This document shows positions 25,645 to 35,461 of a stretch of DNA of 64,000 nt, piece by piece (the stretch's first letter is position 1; every line of letters starts with the position of its first letter). Source of the DNA: Streptomyces alfalfae (GTDB taxonomy: Bacteria > Actinomycetota > Actinomycetes > Streptomycetales > Streptomycetaceae); assembly GCF_004127445.1 (NCBI RefSeq), contig NZ_QEXM01000014.1, forward strand, positions 1-64,000. The letters are read 5' to 3'. The position numbers and the translations under genes are program-made. A model generated the notes under the pieces. That model searched no databases, was not told where the DNA came from, and saw only the letters and a program-made list of their open reading frames with translations.

Positions 25645-26823
25645 CTAGAGCGAGGGCTGGGCGGCGTCCGCGAGCGTCCCGCAGAGCGCCGGGGCACGGC
25701 CCGTGGCGTACGGGTCGGTGCCCGCCGGGCCGCCCGCCTTCGCGCGCTCCCCCGCGAGCAGCGGCCGCAGATGGCTCACCGAGTCCGCGGCGCAGGTCAG
25801 CGGCCCGGCCTGGGTCGCGGACGTGAACAGCTCGGCCTGGTGCATGCGCAGGTCGTCACGGTCGAAGCGGAACTGCAGCTCCCGCCGCACGGTGAACAGC
25901 GAGGCCTTCGCCTCCGCGGAGGCCCTGCCCGTACCGGACCCGCCGGAGGCCTTGTCCTTGCCGGACCCGCCGGAAGCCCTGCCCGTACCCGACCCGTCCC
26001 CGCCGGAGGCCCTGCCCGTGCCCGGCCCCCCGCCGGAGGCTCCCCGCACCGCGTACACGAACGTGTGATCGGTGGACACCTCAAGCGTGCCCTTGTCGGT
26101 CTCGGTGACCCGCAGCGTGCCCTGGACCCGGACGCGCTGGTCGGCGAGGGCGGTCCGCGTCGGGTCGAACCGCACCAGCCAGCCGGTGGGCGCGTGCCGC
26201 CCGTCCGCGGCGGGACTCCGGAAGCTCCGGTCGAACTGGTCGTACAGTTCCGGGTCGAGCAGCAGCCGGACGGAGCTCGGTGAGCCGCCGCTGAGGACGT
26301 CGGGGTCGAGGGATGACTCGACCAGGTAGTCCTTGGCGGTGGTGAGCGCGGACGTCACCTGGCTGTCGGAGAAGTGCGCGGTGCGGCGCGCGGGCGGGAG
26401 GTTGATGCCGCCCGCCCCCACCCGGTACTGCGCGGCGGGGCTGCGCGCGTACAGGTCGGCGACCGCCTCCGCCCCCGGGACGCGGCCCTGCGGGGAGAGC
26501 GGGATCACCGTCATCCGCAGCGGATCGGGACGCTTGGCGGGCGGACCGGGGTACGGGTGCCGCACCCCCATGTAGATCGCGGTGCCGAAGGCCACCGCGA
26601 TGAGCACGACGAGGATCATGGCCTGGCGGGACAGCCCGCGGCGCAGGGCGGGGCGGCGGCGCACGGCACGCGCGTGGTCGAGCATGCGCTCCCGCGCGGA
26701 GTACTCCTGCAGACGCGCAGCGCGGACGAACGACTCGTCGAAGACAACGGATCGGTACTCGTCCTCGCCACCGCCGGGAGCGCCCTCGGGTGTGCCCTGC
26801 GGTGGGTCTCCTGGCCCGCCCAT
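25645..26823 (-). CDS. Membrane-anchored protein with N-terminal VVFDE motif (long form)
   Basis: 392 residues from ATG 26823. A Gly/Pro-rich start is followed by EYRSVVFDESFVRAARLQ, a basic segment, one membrane helix (MILVVLIAVAFGTAIYMGV, about 68-88) and a large extracytoplasmic part. That part contains a tandem Gly/Ser repeat (GTGRASGGSG-like, 25930-26040) and two Cys near the end (LTCAADS, PALCGTL). The next gene encodes a shorter protein with the same VVFDE motif before its own helix. As I recall, proteins at this position in S. coelicolor were reported to contact the spore-wall machinery; I could not check this. Confidence 0.8.
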   Translation of the reverse strand: MGGPGDPPQGTPEGAPGGGEDEYRSVVFDESFVRAARLQEYSARERMLDHARAVRRRPALRRGLSRQAMILVVLIAVAFGTAIYMGVRHPYPGPPAKRPDPLRMTVIPLSPQGRVPGAEAVADLYARSPAAQYRVGAGGINLPPARRTAHFSDSQVTSALTTAKDYLVESSLDPDVLSGGSPSSVRLLLDPELYDQFDRSFRSPAADGRHAPTGWLVRFDPTRTALADQRVRVQGTLRVTETDKGTLEVSTDHTFVYAVRGASGGGPGTGRASGGDGSGTGRASGGSGKDKASGGSGTGRASAEAKASLFTVRRELQFRFDRDDLRMHQAELFTSATQAGPLTCAADSVSHLRPLLAGERAKAGGPAGTDPYATGRAPALCGTLADAAQPSL

Positions 26824-26889
26824 AATGTGAGAGTAGGTCTCCGGGGGGTCGAGTAAACGCCCTGGTACGCGACAAAGTGCGGGGGCGGC

Positions 26890-27498
26890 TCAGGGAGTGC
26901 GCGGCACCGCGGGCACCGCGGGGCGGCCGAACTCCGCGGAGGCCGAGGGGCTGACCGCGACCTCGTCGTCGGTGCTCTGTCCGACCTCGGTGGAGGCGGG
27001 CGCGGGCACCTGGTCCTGGCGGCCCGCCGAGGCGCCGCGGTAGACCGCGGTGAAGGCGAGGGCGACCATGCCGACGCCCATCAGGACGGCGAGCATCCAG
27101 GCGACGGTGCGGTGCCAGCGGGCCTGGCCGGGGTGGCGTCCCGGGCGGCCGTACCGCCGGTCGTCGGGGTCGTGTTCGTAGGCGTCGTCGAGGTCGTCGT
27201 GGGCGAACTCGCCCACGTCGGGGTCGAACCCGTCGTCGTAGTACTCCTCGTCCGGGGCGTCGCGTGCCGGGCCCCGGGTGCGGGCCCTGCGGTTCTCCGC
27301 CTCGGTGGCCTCCGCGCGCGCCTGGGCGGCGGCCAGCAGCCGCTCCACGGCGGACGGCTCGTGGATCTCGGCGGCCCGTACGAAGTCCTCGTCGAAGACC
27401 ACGGAGGCGAACTCTTCGTCCGCACCCCCGCGGTCGCGGTCGTCGTCGGGCTCCCGGCCGTCAGGGAACGACGGCGTGCCCCCCACGTCCTCCGGCAC
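26890..27498 (-). CDS. Membrane-anchored protein with N-terminal VVFDE motif (short form)
   Basis: 202 residues from GTG/ATG at 27498 (MPEDVGGTPSFPDG). The motif EFASVVFDEDFVRAAEIHEP near residue 30 closely matches the neighbouring 392-residue protein. A very acidic stretch (DEEYYDDGFDPDVGEFAHDDLDDAYEHD in character) comes next, then one membrane helix (TVAWMLAVLMGVGMVALAFTAV) and a short Pro/Ser-rich outer tail. It is transcribed with the 392-residue gene, 66 bases apart. No domain is recognised beyond the shared motif. Confidence 0.8.
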   Translation of the reverse strand: MPEDVGGTPSFPDGREPDDDRDRGGADEEFASVVFDEDFVRAAEIHEPSAVERLLAAAQARAEATEAENRRARTRGPARDAPDEEYYDDGFDPDVGEFAHDDLDDAYEHDPDDRRYGRPGRHPGQARWHRTVAWMLAVLMGVGMVALAFTAVYRGASAGRQDQVPAPASTEVGQSTDDEVAVSPSASAEFGRPAVPAVPRTP

Positions 27499-27548
27499 CT
27501 TCCCAGCCTAGACCGGGAAGGTGCGATTTGGGCAGGGCGCGGGGCAAT

Positions 27549-28841
27549 TCAGCGGATGTGGCCGTCTCCGGTCACGATGTACTTGGTGGAGGTCAGCTCG
27601 GGCAGCCCCATCGGTCCCCGCGCGTGCAGCTTCTGCGTGGAGATGCCGATCTCCGCGCCGAAGCCGAACTGCCCGCCGTCGGTGAAGCGCGTCGAGGCGT
27701 TCACGGCGACGGTGGTGGAATCCACCAATTGGGTGAAGCGGCGGGCCGCCTGCTGCGAGGTGGTGACGATGGCCTCGGTGTGCCCGGAGGTCCACAGGCG
27801 GATGTGCTCGACGGCCTGCTCCAGGGTGTCGACGACGGCGGCCGCGATGTCGTACGAGAGGTACTCGGTCTCCCAGTCCTCGGTGGTGGCGGGGACGACG
27901 GTGGCCTTGCCGTCTTCGGCGAGGGCGAGGACGCGCTCGTCGGCGTGGACGGTCACGCCGGCCTCGGCGAGGGCGTCCAGGGCGCGCGGCAGGAAGGCGT
28001 CGGCGATGTCGCGGTGCACGAGCAGCGTCTCGGCGGCGTTGCAGACGCTGGGGCGCTGCGCCTTGGAGTTGATCAGGATGTCGACGGCCATGTCGATGTC
28101 GGCGGCGGCGTCCACGTAGACGTGGCAGTTGCCGGTGCCGGTCTCGATGACCGGGACGGTGGACTCCTCGACGACGGTCTTGATCAGCGAGGCGCCGCCG
28201 CGCGGGATGAGCACGTCGACCAGGCCGCGGGCCCGCATCAGCTCGCGCACGGAGTCGCGGTTCTCGCCGGGCACGAGCTGGACGGCGTCCGCGGGCAGGC
28301 CCGCGCCGTGCACGGCGTCGCGCAGGACGCGCACCAGCGCCGTGTTCGAGGCGTACGCCGACGAGGAGCCCCGCAGCAGGACGGCGTTGCCGGACTTCAG
28401 GCAGAGGGCGGCGGCGTCCACGGTGACGTTCGGGCGGGCCTCGTAGATGATCCCGACGACGCCGAGCGGGACGCGGACCTGGCGCAGGTCGATGCCGTTG
28501 GGGAGGGTGGAGCCGCGGACGACCTCGCCGACGGGGTCGGGCAGGGCGGCCACGTCGCGCACGTCGCCGGCGATGGCGCGGACCCGCTCGGGGGTCAGGG
28601 TGAGCCGGTCGATGATGCCCTCGCTCGTGCCGGCCTCGCGGGCGCGCGCGATGTCCTCGGCGTTGGCCGCGACGATCTCGCTGGTCCGCACCTCCAGGGC
28701 GTCGGCGATCGCGAGGAGCGCGTCGTCCTTCGCGGCGCGTGGCAGCGGCGCGAGCGTGGCGGCGGCGCCACGGGAGCGGTAGGCGGCCTGGGCGACCGGC
28801 GAGAGGTTGTCGTACGGCGAGACGGGAGAGAGCGACGTCAT
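27549..28841 (-). CDS. proA: Gamma-glutamyl phosphate reductase
   Basis: Second step of proline synthesis: NADPH-dependent reduction of gamma-glutamyl phosphate to the semialdehyde. 430 residues of aldehyde-dehydrogenase fold. Signatures are [19 protein letters not shown], the catalytic Cys in [14 protein letters not shown], and the C-terminal [20 protein letters not shown]. proB is upstream on the same strand but separated by a 167-residue unknown gene, so the pathway genes are linked without being adjacent. Confidence 0.97.
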   Translation of the reverse strand: MTSLSPVSPYDNLSPVAQAAYRSRGAAATLAPLPRAAKDDALLAIADALEVRTSEIVAANAEDIARAREAGTSEGIIDRLTLTPERVRAIAGDVRDVAALPDPVGEVVRGSTLPNGIDLRQVRVPLGVVGIIYEARPNVTVDAAALCLKSGNAVLLRGSSSAYASNTALVRVLRDAVHGAGLPADAVQLVPGENRDSVRELMRARGLVDVLIPRGGASLIKTVVEESTVPVIETGTGNCHVYVDAAADIDMAVDILINSKAQRPSVCNAAETLLVHRDIADAFLPRALDALAEAGVTVHADERVLALAEDGKATVVPATTEDWETEYLSYDIAAAVVDTLEQAVEHIRLWTSGHTEAIVTTSQQAARRFTQLVDSTTVAVNASTRFTDGGQFGFGAEIGISTQKLHARGPMGLPELTSTKYIVTGDGHIR

Positions 28842-28967
28842 GTCCGCAGGGTAATCCCCGCGCGCGGGGCGTCGACCCGGTATTCCAGTCCCCGAGACCG
28901 GCGGGCGGCCGGGGACGCCGGCTCGGAGATCGACGGCTCGGAGATCGACGGCTCGAAGAACGACGGC

Positions 28968-29471
28968 TCAAAACGGGTGCACGCCGACCGGGGTGGCGGG
29001 TAGCGGTCCGCAGCCCTCGGCCACGCGCTGGTGGTAGGTGTCGCGGTCGATCACTTCGAGCCCGACGATCTCCCACGGGGGCAGCCGGGCGGTCTGCCGG
29101 TGCTCGCCCCACAGGCGGAGCGCGACCGCCGCCGCGTCGTGCAGGTCGCGGGCCTCCTCCCAGTAGCGGATCTCGGCGTGGTCGGGCGCGTAACGGCTGG
29201 TGAGCAGGAAGGGATGGTCGTGGGCGAGCTGTTCGAGGCCGCGCCTGACCTCCTGCAAGGGGGCCCGCGCCCCCGAGACGCTCAGCGTGACGTGCCACAG
29301 GCGGGGCGCCGGGGCCGGCTCGCCGTCGCCGCTCTCGCGCGGGGCGCCCTCCGGCGCGGTCTGCGGCTCGCTCTCGTACGCCTCCCCCGCGGCGACGCTC
29401 GTCAGCGCCCGCTCCGCGGAGCCGCGGGACGCCGCTCCAGGGCGCACTCGTCTCACGACGGCCTCCTTCAC
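28968..29471 (-). CDS. Conserved hypothetical between proA and proB
   Basis: 167 residues from GTG 29471; a downstream start is possible because the first 50 residues are low-complexity (AAGEAYESEPQTAPEG). The C-terminal 110 residues look folded: LWHVTLSVSGARAPLQEVRRGLEQLAHDHPFLLTSRYAPDHAEIRYWEEARDLHD in outline, with alternating strands and helices and many His and Arg. No membrane segment. It is found between proA and proB, but a proline role is unproven. The 45 bases after its stop hold a GAGATCGACGGCTCG repeat. Confidence 0.72.
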   Translation of the reverse strand: MKEAVVRRVRPGAASRGSAERALTSVAAGEAYESEPQTAPEGAPRESGDGEPAPAPRLWHVTLSVSGARAPLQEVRRGLEQLAHDHPFLLTSRYAPDHAEIRYWEEARDLHDAAAVALRLWGEHRQTARLPPWEIVGLEVIDRDTYHQRVAEGCGPLPATPVGVHPF

Positions 29472-29673
29472 GCGATGGCGATGCGGGTACGCGACGGTTC
29501 GACGGAACCGTTCTCGTCAAAGTTGAGCAGGCCAAGCGGTCCCGCGGGGCCGTTTCGGGGAGTTTCACCTCCCCCGGGCCACCCGTCGGGGACGGCCCGC
29601 GACGGTTTTCGGCCGAGGCGGACGAGGCTCGTGCGACGGATGTGGCGAGGCGACCTGCGGGCTTCACACCGCG

Positions 29674-30801
29674 TCACCCGTGCAGCGGCACCAGATCGTC
29701 CCGGTGCACGACCTCCCGCTCGTACGCAGGTCCGAGTTCGCGCGCGAGGTCCCGCGTGGAGCGGCCGAGGAGCTGCGGCAGCTCCTTGGCGTCGAAGTTC
29801 ACCAGGCCGCGCGCGACGGCCCGCCCGCCGGTGTCCCGCAGCTCGACCGGGTCCCCCGCGGCGAAGTCGCCCTCGACCGCGGCGATCCCCGCGGGCAGCA
29901 GCGACTTGCGCCCCTGGACGACAGCGCGCACGGCCCCGTCGTCCAGGGTGAGCGCGCCGCGCGGCTCGGAGGCATGCTGGAGCCACAGGAGCCGGTCGGC
30001 GGAGCGGCGTCCCGTGCGGTGGAAGTACGTGCCGGTCGCCCGGCCCGCGAGGGCGTCGCCCGCCTGGCTCGCGGAGGTCAGCACGACCGGGATGCCCGCG
30101 GCGGCGGCGATCCGCGCCGCCTCGACCTTGGTGACCATGCCGCCGGTGCCGACCCCGGCCTTGCCCGCGCTGCCGATCTGGACATGCGCCATGTCGGCGG
30201 GCCCGGTGACCTCGGAGATCCGGGAGGCGCCCGGCCTGGCCGGGTCGCCGTCGTAGAGGCCGTCCACGTCGGAGAGGAGCACGAGGAGGTCGGCGCGGAC
30301 GAGGTGGGCGACGAGGGCCGCCAGGCGGTCGTTGTCGCCGAAGCGGATCTCGTCGGTCGCCACCGTGTCGTTCTCGTTCACCACCGGCAGCGCGCCCATG
30401 GCGAGGAGCTGGTCCAGGGTGCGGGACGCGTTGCGGTGGTGGGCGCGGCGCGCCATGTCGTCGGAGGTGAGGAGCACCTGTCCGACGCGTACGCCGTACC
30501 GCGCGAACGAGGCGGTGTAGCGGGCCACGAGCAGCCCCTGGCCGACGCTGGCCGCGGCCTGCTGGCGGGCCAGGTCCTTGGGGCGCTTGGCGAGGCCGAG
30601 CGGGGCGAGGCCCGCCGCGATGGCGCCGGAGGAGACCAGGACGATCTCGCGCGCGCCGGACCCCCTGGCCTTGGCGAGCGCGTCCACGAGCGCGTCGACG
30701 CGGTCCGCGTCCAGGCCTCCCGACGCGGTCGTCAGGGACGAGGACCCGACCTTGACGACGATCCGCTGGGCCTCTGCCACCGACTGCCTTGCCGCTGCCA
30801 C
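29674..30801 (-). CDS. proB: Glutamate 5-kinase
   Basis: First step of proline synthesis, ATP-dependent phosphorylation of glutamate; usually feedback-inhibited by proline. From GTG 30801 it is 375 residues. TTG 30813 (four codons earlier, GGAG close by) is an alternative start. Kinase motifs: RIVVKVGSSSLTT, LVSSGAIAAGLAPLG, VVNENDTVATDEIRFGDNDRLAA and GTGGMVTKVEAA. A C-terminal PUA domain follows (GALTLDDGAVRAVVQGRKSLLPAG). The product should act with ProA, encoded two genes downstream. Confidence 0.95.
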   Translation of the reverse strand: MAAARQSVAEAQRIVVKVGSSSLTTASGGLDADRVDALVDALAKARGSGAREIVLVSSGAIAAGLAPLGLAKRPKDLARQQAAASVGQGLLVARYTASFARYGVRVGQVLLTSDDMARRAHHRNASRTLDQLLAMGALPVVNENDTVATDEIRFGDNDRLAALVAHLVRADLLVLLSDVDGLYDGDPARPGASRISEVTGPADMAHVQIGSAGKAGVGTGGMVTKVEAARIAAAAGIPVVLTSASQAGDALAGRATGTYFHRTGRRSADRLLWLQHASEPRGALTLDDGAVRAVVQGRKSLLPAGIAAVEGDFAAGDPVELRDTGGRAVARGLVNFDAKELPQLLGRSTRDLARELGPAYEREVVHRDDLVPLHG

Positions 30802-31007
30802 GCTCTTCCCCAAGTGCTCCTGGTGCTCCGGAGCCCGCGATCCGGGTCCGGAATGTGCCGGAGCAGCAATCTACGCGAGCGGCCCGGGGGTGCGCCCGTG
30901 CATTCCGAGGGGCGGACCCAACACCGCCGAACGGGTGACGAGGGAGAAAACAGCCCCCGGGTTCGGTCCCGTTTGCCCCAGTTTTCGGTGATTGTTGTCA
31001 CGGAAGA

Positions 31008-31037
31008 TTGCTACGGAGGTACCGCGCGTCATACGGT
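31008..31037 (+). promoter_or_regulatory. Candidate promoter of the TagF-like gene
   Basis: TTGCTA (31008-31013), 18 bases, TACGGT (31032-31037), giving an untranslated leader of about 48 bases to GTG 31092. The spacing is ideal. A start codon at 31008 would fall inside this promoter, which supports the later GTG. Confidence 0.45.
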
Positions 31038-31091
31038 CAGTGGTCGACTTCCCCCCATTCCCTCTCCATCCCCCGCCAGGAGCCCACGCCC

Positions 31092-33185
31092 GTGCCCTCT
31101 GCCGGACTCGTCCCTCGACGCATCGTGCAGCTGTCAGCGCTGTTCACGATGTTCGCGCTCTTCACGGCCCAGCTCGTGAGCGCGCTGCTCCCCTACGTGC
31201 CGGTGTTCGTCGCCGCGGCCGCCGCGAACCTCGCGCTCGACATCTATCTGCAGTACAAGCAGCCGGGCCTCCTGTCGCTCCTCGGCAAGATCCGGTTCGA
31301 CGTCACGGTCCGCCAGCTGCTGCGCGACATGCTGATCCTGGTCGGCCTGCTGCGCATAGACGGCATCGAGCCGCTGGCCGAGCAGTCGCCGCTGACGATC
31401 GCGCTGCTCGCGTTCTACGCCCTGCACTTCGTCTGCCAGGCCGTCGCCGTGCTCGTGCGCCGCAGCCGTTCGCTGCCGATCGTCACGCGCAACATCGACA
31501 CCTCGGCACTGCACCTGACGGCCGCGCCGCCGCGCATCCTCTCCCGCCGCCAGGCCCACCGCCTGCTGACGTTCTCGGTGCCCGCCACGGCCGGCCTGCT
31601 GGCCACCGCGGCCACCGCGGACGCCCTCTGGGGCGGCATCGGCCTCGGCGTGTCGATCGCCCTGATCGGCTGCGGCGCGGTCTACCTCGGCACCTGGCTG
31701 CTGCCGAAGAAGCGGGCGAAGAACGACCAGAAGGTCATGGAGTGGCTCGACGAGTGGCTGGCCGAGTACAAGCCGACCGTCGGCATGTACTTCTCGGGCG
31801 GCACCACGTCGGCGTACCAGGCCAACATGTGGCTCTCGACCCTCTCCCGGCTCGACGGCAACCCGCTGATCGTGCTGCGTGAGCGGTTCATGGTCCAGAA
31901 GATCGACGCGACCGACGTCCCGATCATCTGCTTCCCGAAGGTCGCGACGATGTTCTCGCTGGAGACGTCGACGCTGAAGATGCTGCTGCACCCGGCCAAC
32001 GCCGCGAAGACCTCCCAGGTCCTGCGCATCCCGACGATCAAGCACGCCTTCATCAACCACGGCGAGAGCGACAAGCTGTCCTCCTGCAACCCGTACGCGA
32101 AGGCGTACGACCAGGTGTGGGTGGCGGGCCCCGCGGCCCGCGACCGCTACCAGCTCGCGGACATCGGCGTGGACGACAAGGACGTCGTCGAGGTGGGCCG
32201 CCCGCAGCTGTCCCCCATCAAGCCCTACTCGGGCGCGCCCACGGGTCCGTACACCACGGTCCTGTACGCCCCCACCTGGGAGGGCTGGGACGGCAACCCC
32301 GGCAACACCTCGGTCGTCCTGGCCGGCGAGAACATCGTCCGCGAGCTGCTCGCCGACCCGGGCGTGCGCCTGCTGTACAAGCCGCACCCGATGACCGGCT
32401 CGCAGGACCCGCGCGCGGGCGCCGCCAACGAGCGCATCAAGGCGATGATCCTCGCGGCCAACGCCAAGCGCTCCGGTGACCGGCCGGGCCCCGAGGCCGC
32501 CGCCGAGCTGGCCCGGCGCACCGCCGCGCTCGACGAGCTGACGGCGACCCGGTTCCGCAAGAGCGCGGACGAGCAGGAGCGGATGATGCTCCAGGGCTCG
32601 CCCGACGGCGACCAGCAGGCCGTGGTGGCCGAGGCGACCGCCGCCTGGGAGGCGGCGTACTGGGCGTCCTTCCCCGAGTGGGAGCACCAGATCATCACGT
32701 CGGCGCGCCCGGCGATCTTCTCCTGCTTCAACCAGGCGGACCTGCTGATCAGTGACGTCTCCTCGGTGGTCTCCGACTGGCTGAGCAGCGAGAAGCCGTA
32801 CGCCGTCGCCAACACGGCCGGCATGTCGGAGGCGGAGTTCCGCGCGAGCTTCCCGACGGCGTCCGCGGGAACGATCCTCACGCCCGAGGCGGACGGCGTG
32901 GCGGCCCTCCTGAAGTCCGTGCGCTCCCCGGAGCTGGACAACCGCGCGGAGGACCGGGCCGAGCTCAAGGAGCACCTCCTGGGCCCCTCGGACCCGCCGT
33001 CCCTGGTCCGCTTCAACGCGGCGGCCCTCGCCCTGAGCGCCCAGGCCGACGCCAGGCGCGCCCGCATGGCCTCCCGCATCGACGCGGACATCCCCGGCCA
33101 GCGGGTCGCGGAGGAGGCCGCGGAGGAGACGGAGCAGGACCCGGCGGAGTCGTCACCGGGCGCGGAGGACTCGGTCACCGCGTGA
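31092..33185 (+). CDS. TagF-like polymer glycerophosphotransferase with membrane domain
   Basis: 697 residues from GTG 31092, with AGGAG nine bases upstream. About four membrane helices occupy the first 230 residues. The C-terminal half resembles CDP-glycerol glycerophosphotransferases: HAFINHGESDKLSS, DQVWVAGPAARDRY, VLYAPTWEGWDGN, LYKPHPMTGS and SDVSSVVSDWLSSEKPYAVAN. Such enzymes build teichoic-acid-like wall polymers at the inner membrane face. Similar genes lie between proB and obgE in other streptomycetes and are tied, as I recall, to polydiglycosylphosphate. The last 40 residues are acidic and disordered. It stands alone on the plus strand. Confidence 0.85.
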   Translation: MPSAGLVPRRIVQLSALFTMFALFTAQLVSALLPYVPVFVAAAAANLALDIYLQYKQPGLLSLLGKIRFDVTVRQLLRDMLILVGLLRIDGIEPLAEQSPLTIALLAFYALHFVCQAVAVLVRRSRSLPIVTRNIDTSALHLTAAPPRILSRRQAHRLLTFSVPATAGLLATAATADALWGGIGLGVSIALIGCGAVYLGTWLLPKKRAKNDQKVMEWLDEWLAEYKPTVGMYFSGGTTSAYQANMWLSTLSRLDGNPLIVLRERFMVQKIDATDVPIICFPKVATMFSLETSTLKMLLHPANAAKTSQVLRIPTIKHAFINHGESDKLSSCNPYAKAYDQVWVAGPAARDRYQLADIGVDDKDVVEVGRPQLSPIKPYSGAPTGPYTTVLYAPTWEGWDGNPGNTSVVLAGENIVRELLADPGVRLLYKPHPMTGSQDPRAGAANERIKAMILAANAKRSGDRPGPEAAAELARRTAALDELTATRFRKSADEQERMMLQGSPDGDQQAVVAEATAAWEAAYWASFPEWEHQIITSARPAIFSCFNQADLLISDVSSVVSDWLSSEKPYAVANTAGMSEAEFRASFPTASAGTILTPEADGVAALLKSVRSPELDNRAEDRAELKEHLLGPSDPPSLVRFNAAALALSAQADARRARMASRIDADIPGQRVAEEAAEETEQDPAESSPGAEDSVTA

Positions 33186-33202
33186 CCACTCCCCGACGGT
33201 AC

Positions 33203-33243
33203 GAGGAAGGGCCCCGGAGCGTGCAGCTCCGGGGCCCTTCCTC
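33203..33243. terminator. Bidirectional terminator between TagF-like gene and obgE
   Basis: Perfect 18-base-pair stem (33203-33220 with 33226-33243) with the five-base loop GTGCA, between two convergent genes. It should stop transcripts from both sides. No T-run follows, which is common for Streptomyces terminators. Confidence 0.85.
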
Positions 33244-33269
33244 TTGTCCCGCACCAGCGGGGAGACCGG

Positions 33270-34709
33270 CTAGAACGGCTCGAAGTCGTCGTACGCGCGC
33301 TGCGCGTCGTCCCGCTCCGCCTCACGGTCACGGCGGCGCTGGGCGGCGGGGCGCGGCGCCTCCAGTCGGTGGTCCTCGCCACGGCGGCCCAGCATCTCGG
33401 CGCCGGCCATCATCGTCGGCTCCCAGTCGAAGACGACCGCGTTCTCCTCGGGGCCGATCGCGACGCCGTCACCGGCGCGCGCGCCCGCCTTCATCAGCTC
33501 GTCCTCGACGCCGAGGCGGTTGAGGCGGTCCGCGAGGTAGCCGACGGCCTCGTCGTTGTTGAAGTCGGTCTGGCGCACCCAGCGCTCCGGCTTCTCGCCG
33601 CGCACGCGGAAGATGCCGTCGTCCTCACGGACGACCGTGAAGCCGCTGTCGTCCACGGCCTTGGGCCGGATGACGATACGGGTCGCCTCCTCCTTCGGCT
33701 TCGCGGCACGCGCCTCGGAGACCAGCTCCGCCAGGGCGAAGGAGAGCTCCTTGAGGCCCTTGTGCGCCACGGCCGAGACCTCGAAGACGCGGTAGCCGCG
33801 CTCCTCCAGGTCGGGGCGGACCAGATCGGCGAGGTCCTGCCCGTCCGGCACGTCGATCTTGTTCAGGACGACGACGCGCGGCCGGTTCTCCAGGCCCGCG
33901 CCGTACTCCCGCAGCTCGGCCTCGATGACGTCGAGGTCGGAGACGGGGTCGCGGTCGGACTCCAGGGTCGCCGTGTCGAGCACGTGCACGAGCACGCTGC
34001 ACCGCTCGACGTGCCGCAGGAACTCAAGGCCCAGGCCGCGGCCCTGGCTCGCGCCCGGGATCAGGCCGGGCACGTCGGCGACGGTGTAGACGGTCGAGCC
34101 CGCGGTCACGACGCCCAGGTTGGGCACGAGCGTGGTGAAGGGGTAGTCGGCGATCTTCGGCTTCGCGGCGCTCAGCACGGAGATCAGCGAGGACTTGCCC
34201 GCGCTCGGGTAGCCCACGAGGGCGACGTCGGCGACGGTCTTGAGCTCCAGGACGATGTCCCGCTCCTCGCCGGGCACCCCGAGCAGCGCGAAGCCGGGGG
34301 CCTTGCGGCGGGCCGAGGCCAGCGCCGCGTTGCCGAGGCCGCCGCGGCCGCCCTGGCCCGCGACGAACGTGGTGCCCTGGCCGACGAGGTCCGCCAGGAC
34401 GTTGCCCTCCTTGTCGAGGACGACCGTGCCGTCGGGGACGGGCAGGATCAGGTCCTGGCCGTCCTTGCCGGAGCGGTTGTCGCCGGCGCCGGGCTGGCCG
34501 TTGGTGGCCTTGCGGTGGGGGCTGTGGTGGTAGTCGAGCAGTGTCGTGACGTCCTGGTCGACGACCAGGATGACGTCACCGCCACGGCCGCCGTTGCCGC
34601 CGTCCGGGCCGCCGAGCGGCTTGAACTTCTCACGGTGGACGGAGGCACAGCCGTGGCCTCCGTTACCCGCGGCGGCGTGCAGCTCGACGCGGTCCACGAA
34701 GGTGGTCAT
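33270..34709 (-). CDS. obgE: Obg/CgtA GTPase
   Basis: 479-residue essential GTPase involved in 50S assembly and, in Streptomyces, in the onset of sporulation. The N-terminal Obg fold is Gly-rich ([29 protein letters not shown]). The G domain has G1 [12 protein letters not shown]3 [10 protein letters not shown]4 NKIDVPD and G5 SAVAHKG. A C-terminal OCT domain follows ([23 protein letters not shown]), then a charged tail. It lies directly downstream of rpmA and rplU, the usual order. Confidence 0.97.
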   Translation of the reverse strand: MTTFVDRVELHAAAGNGGHGCASVHREKFKPLGGPDGGNGGRGGDVILVVDQDVTTLLDYHHSPHRKATNGQPGAGDNRSGKDGQDLILPVPDGTVVLDKEGNVLADLVGQGTTFVAGQGGRGGLGNAALASARRKAPGFALLGVPGEERDIVLELKTVADVALVGYPSAGKSSLISVLSAAKPKIADYPFTTLVPNLGVVTAGSTVYTVADVPGLIPGASQGRGLGLEFLRHVERCSVLVHVLDTATLESDRDPVSDLDVIEAELREYGAGLENRPRVVVLNKIDVPDGQDLADLVRPDLEERGYRVFEVSAVAHKGLKELSFALAELVSEARAAKPKEEATRIVIRPKAVDDSGFTVVREDDGIFRVRGEKPERWVRQTDFNNDEAVGYLADRLNRLGVEDELMKAGARAGDGVAIGPEENAVVFDWEPTMMAGAEMLGRRGEDHRLEAPRPAAQRRRDREAERDDAQRAYDDFEPF

Positions 34710-34783
34710 AGCGGGGTGCCTCCTGGGAATTGCTTACTGCTGGGTATGTCTTTCTGGGCGTGCTTCTTCTGAAACACGCGAAA

Positions 34784-34824
34784 GGCGGACCCGCTTCCCG
34801 AAATCCCGGGAAGAGAGGTCCGCC
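34784..34824 (-). terminator. Terminator between rpmA and obgE
   Basis: GGCGGACC/GGTCCGCC outer stem and TTCCCG/CGGGAA inner stem, followed on the minus strand by TTTCGCGTGTTTC. It should end the L21-L27 transcript, with some read-through into obgE possible. Confidence 0.75.
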
Positions 34825-34871
34825 CTCGCAGAACTCGCTCGACGAGCGCCTAGTCAGTCGGAAAGACGGAC

Positions 34872-35126
34872 TCAGGCGACCGGAACGATGTTCACGACCT
34901 TGCGGCCGCGGTGGGTACCGAACTCCACCGAACCGGCGTCCAGCGCGAACAGGGTGTCGTCCTTGCCGCGGCCGACGCCCGAGCCCGGGTGGAAGTGGGT
35001 GCCGCGCTGGCGGACCAGGATCTCACCGGCGTTGACGACCTGACCGCCGAAGCGCTTCACGCCGAGCCGCTGAGCATTGGAATCGCGCCCGTTCCGAGTG
35101 GACGATGCGCCCTTCTTGTGTGCCAT
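34872..35126 (-). CDS. rpmA: 50S ribosomal protein bL27
   Basis: 84 residues starting [21 protein letters not shown], the near-universal L27 N-terminus that reaches the peptidyl-transferase centre. [20 protein letters not shown] and the C-terminal [16 protein letters not shown] are also typical. It lacks the cleaved N-terminal extension found in Firmicutes. It follows rplU by 14 bases. Confidence 0.98.
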   Translation of the reverse strand: MAHKKGASSTRNGRDSNAQRLGVKRFGGQVVNAGEILVRQRGTHFHPGSGVGRGKDDTLFALDAGSVEFGTHRGRKVVNIVPVA

Positions 35127-35140
35127 CTTGTCTCAGTCCC

Positions 35141-35461
35141 TTACTTCGCAGCCGTGGGGATACCGGTGATCTTGATCGCCGTGTACTGCTGACGGTGACC
35201 CTGACGACGGCGGTAGCCGGTCTTGTTCTTGTACCGCAGGATGTCGATCTTGGCACCCTTGTGGTGGTCCACGACCTCGGCCTGCACCTTGATGCCGGCC
35301 AGGACCCACGGGTCGCTGGTCACGGCGTCGCCGTCGACAACGAGCAGGGTCGAGAGCTCGACCGTGTCGCCAACCTTGGCAGTGGAAATCTTGTCAACCT
35401 CAACGATGTCGTCGACAGCAACCTTGTGCTGGCGACCACCGCTGCGCACGATGGCGTACAC
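35141..35461 (-). CDS. rplU: 50S ribosomal protein bL21
   Basis: 106 residues from GTG 35461, with GAGAGAGAG upstream. [24 protein letters not shown] and the C-terminal [19 protein letters not shown] are the L21 signatures. It is first gene of the rplU-rpmA operon. The roughly 130 bases before it contain a GC-rich inverted repeat (CCGCCCGCTCTGTGGGCGG), which could be a leader structure; I did not fix a promoter. Confidence 0.98.
   Translation of the reverse strand: MYAIVRSGGRQHKVAVDDIVEVDKISTAKVGDTVELSTLLVVDGDAVTSDPWVLAGIKVQAEVVDHHKGAKIDILRYKNKTGYRRRQGHRQQYTAIKITGIPTAAK

Noticed and set aside
29472..29673. Possible gene in the gap before the 167-residue hypothetical
   Set aside because: No start with a ribosome-binding site and no coding periodicity; only a small ACGGTTC/GAACCGT inverted repeat is visible.
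31008..31091. TTG 31008 as start of the TagF-like gene
   Set aside because: It falls in a probable promoter and has no ribosome-binding site; GTG 31092 has AGGAG nine bases upstream.
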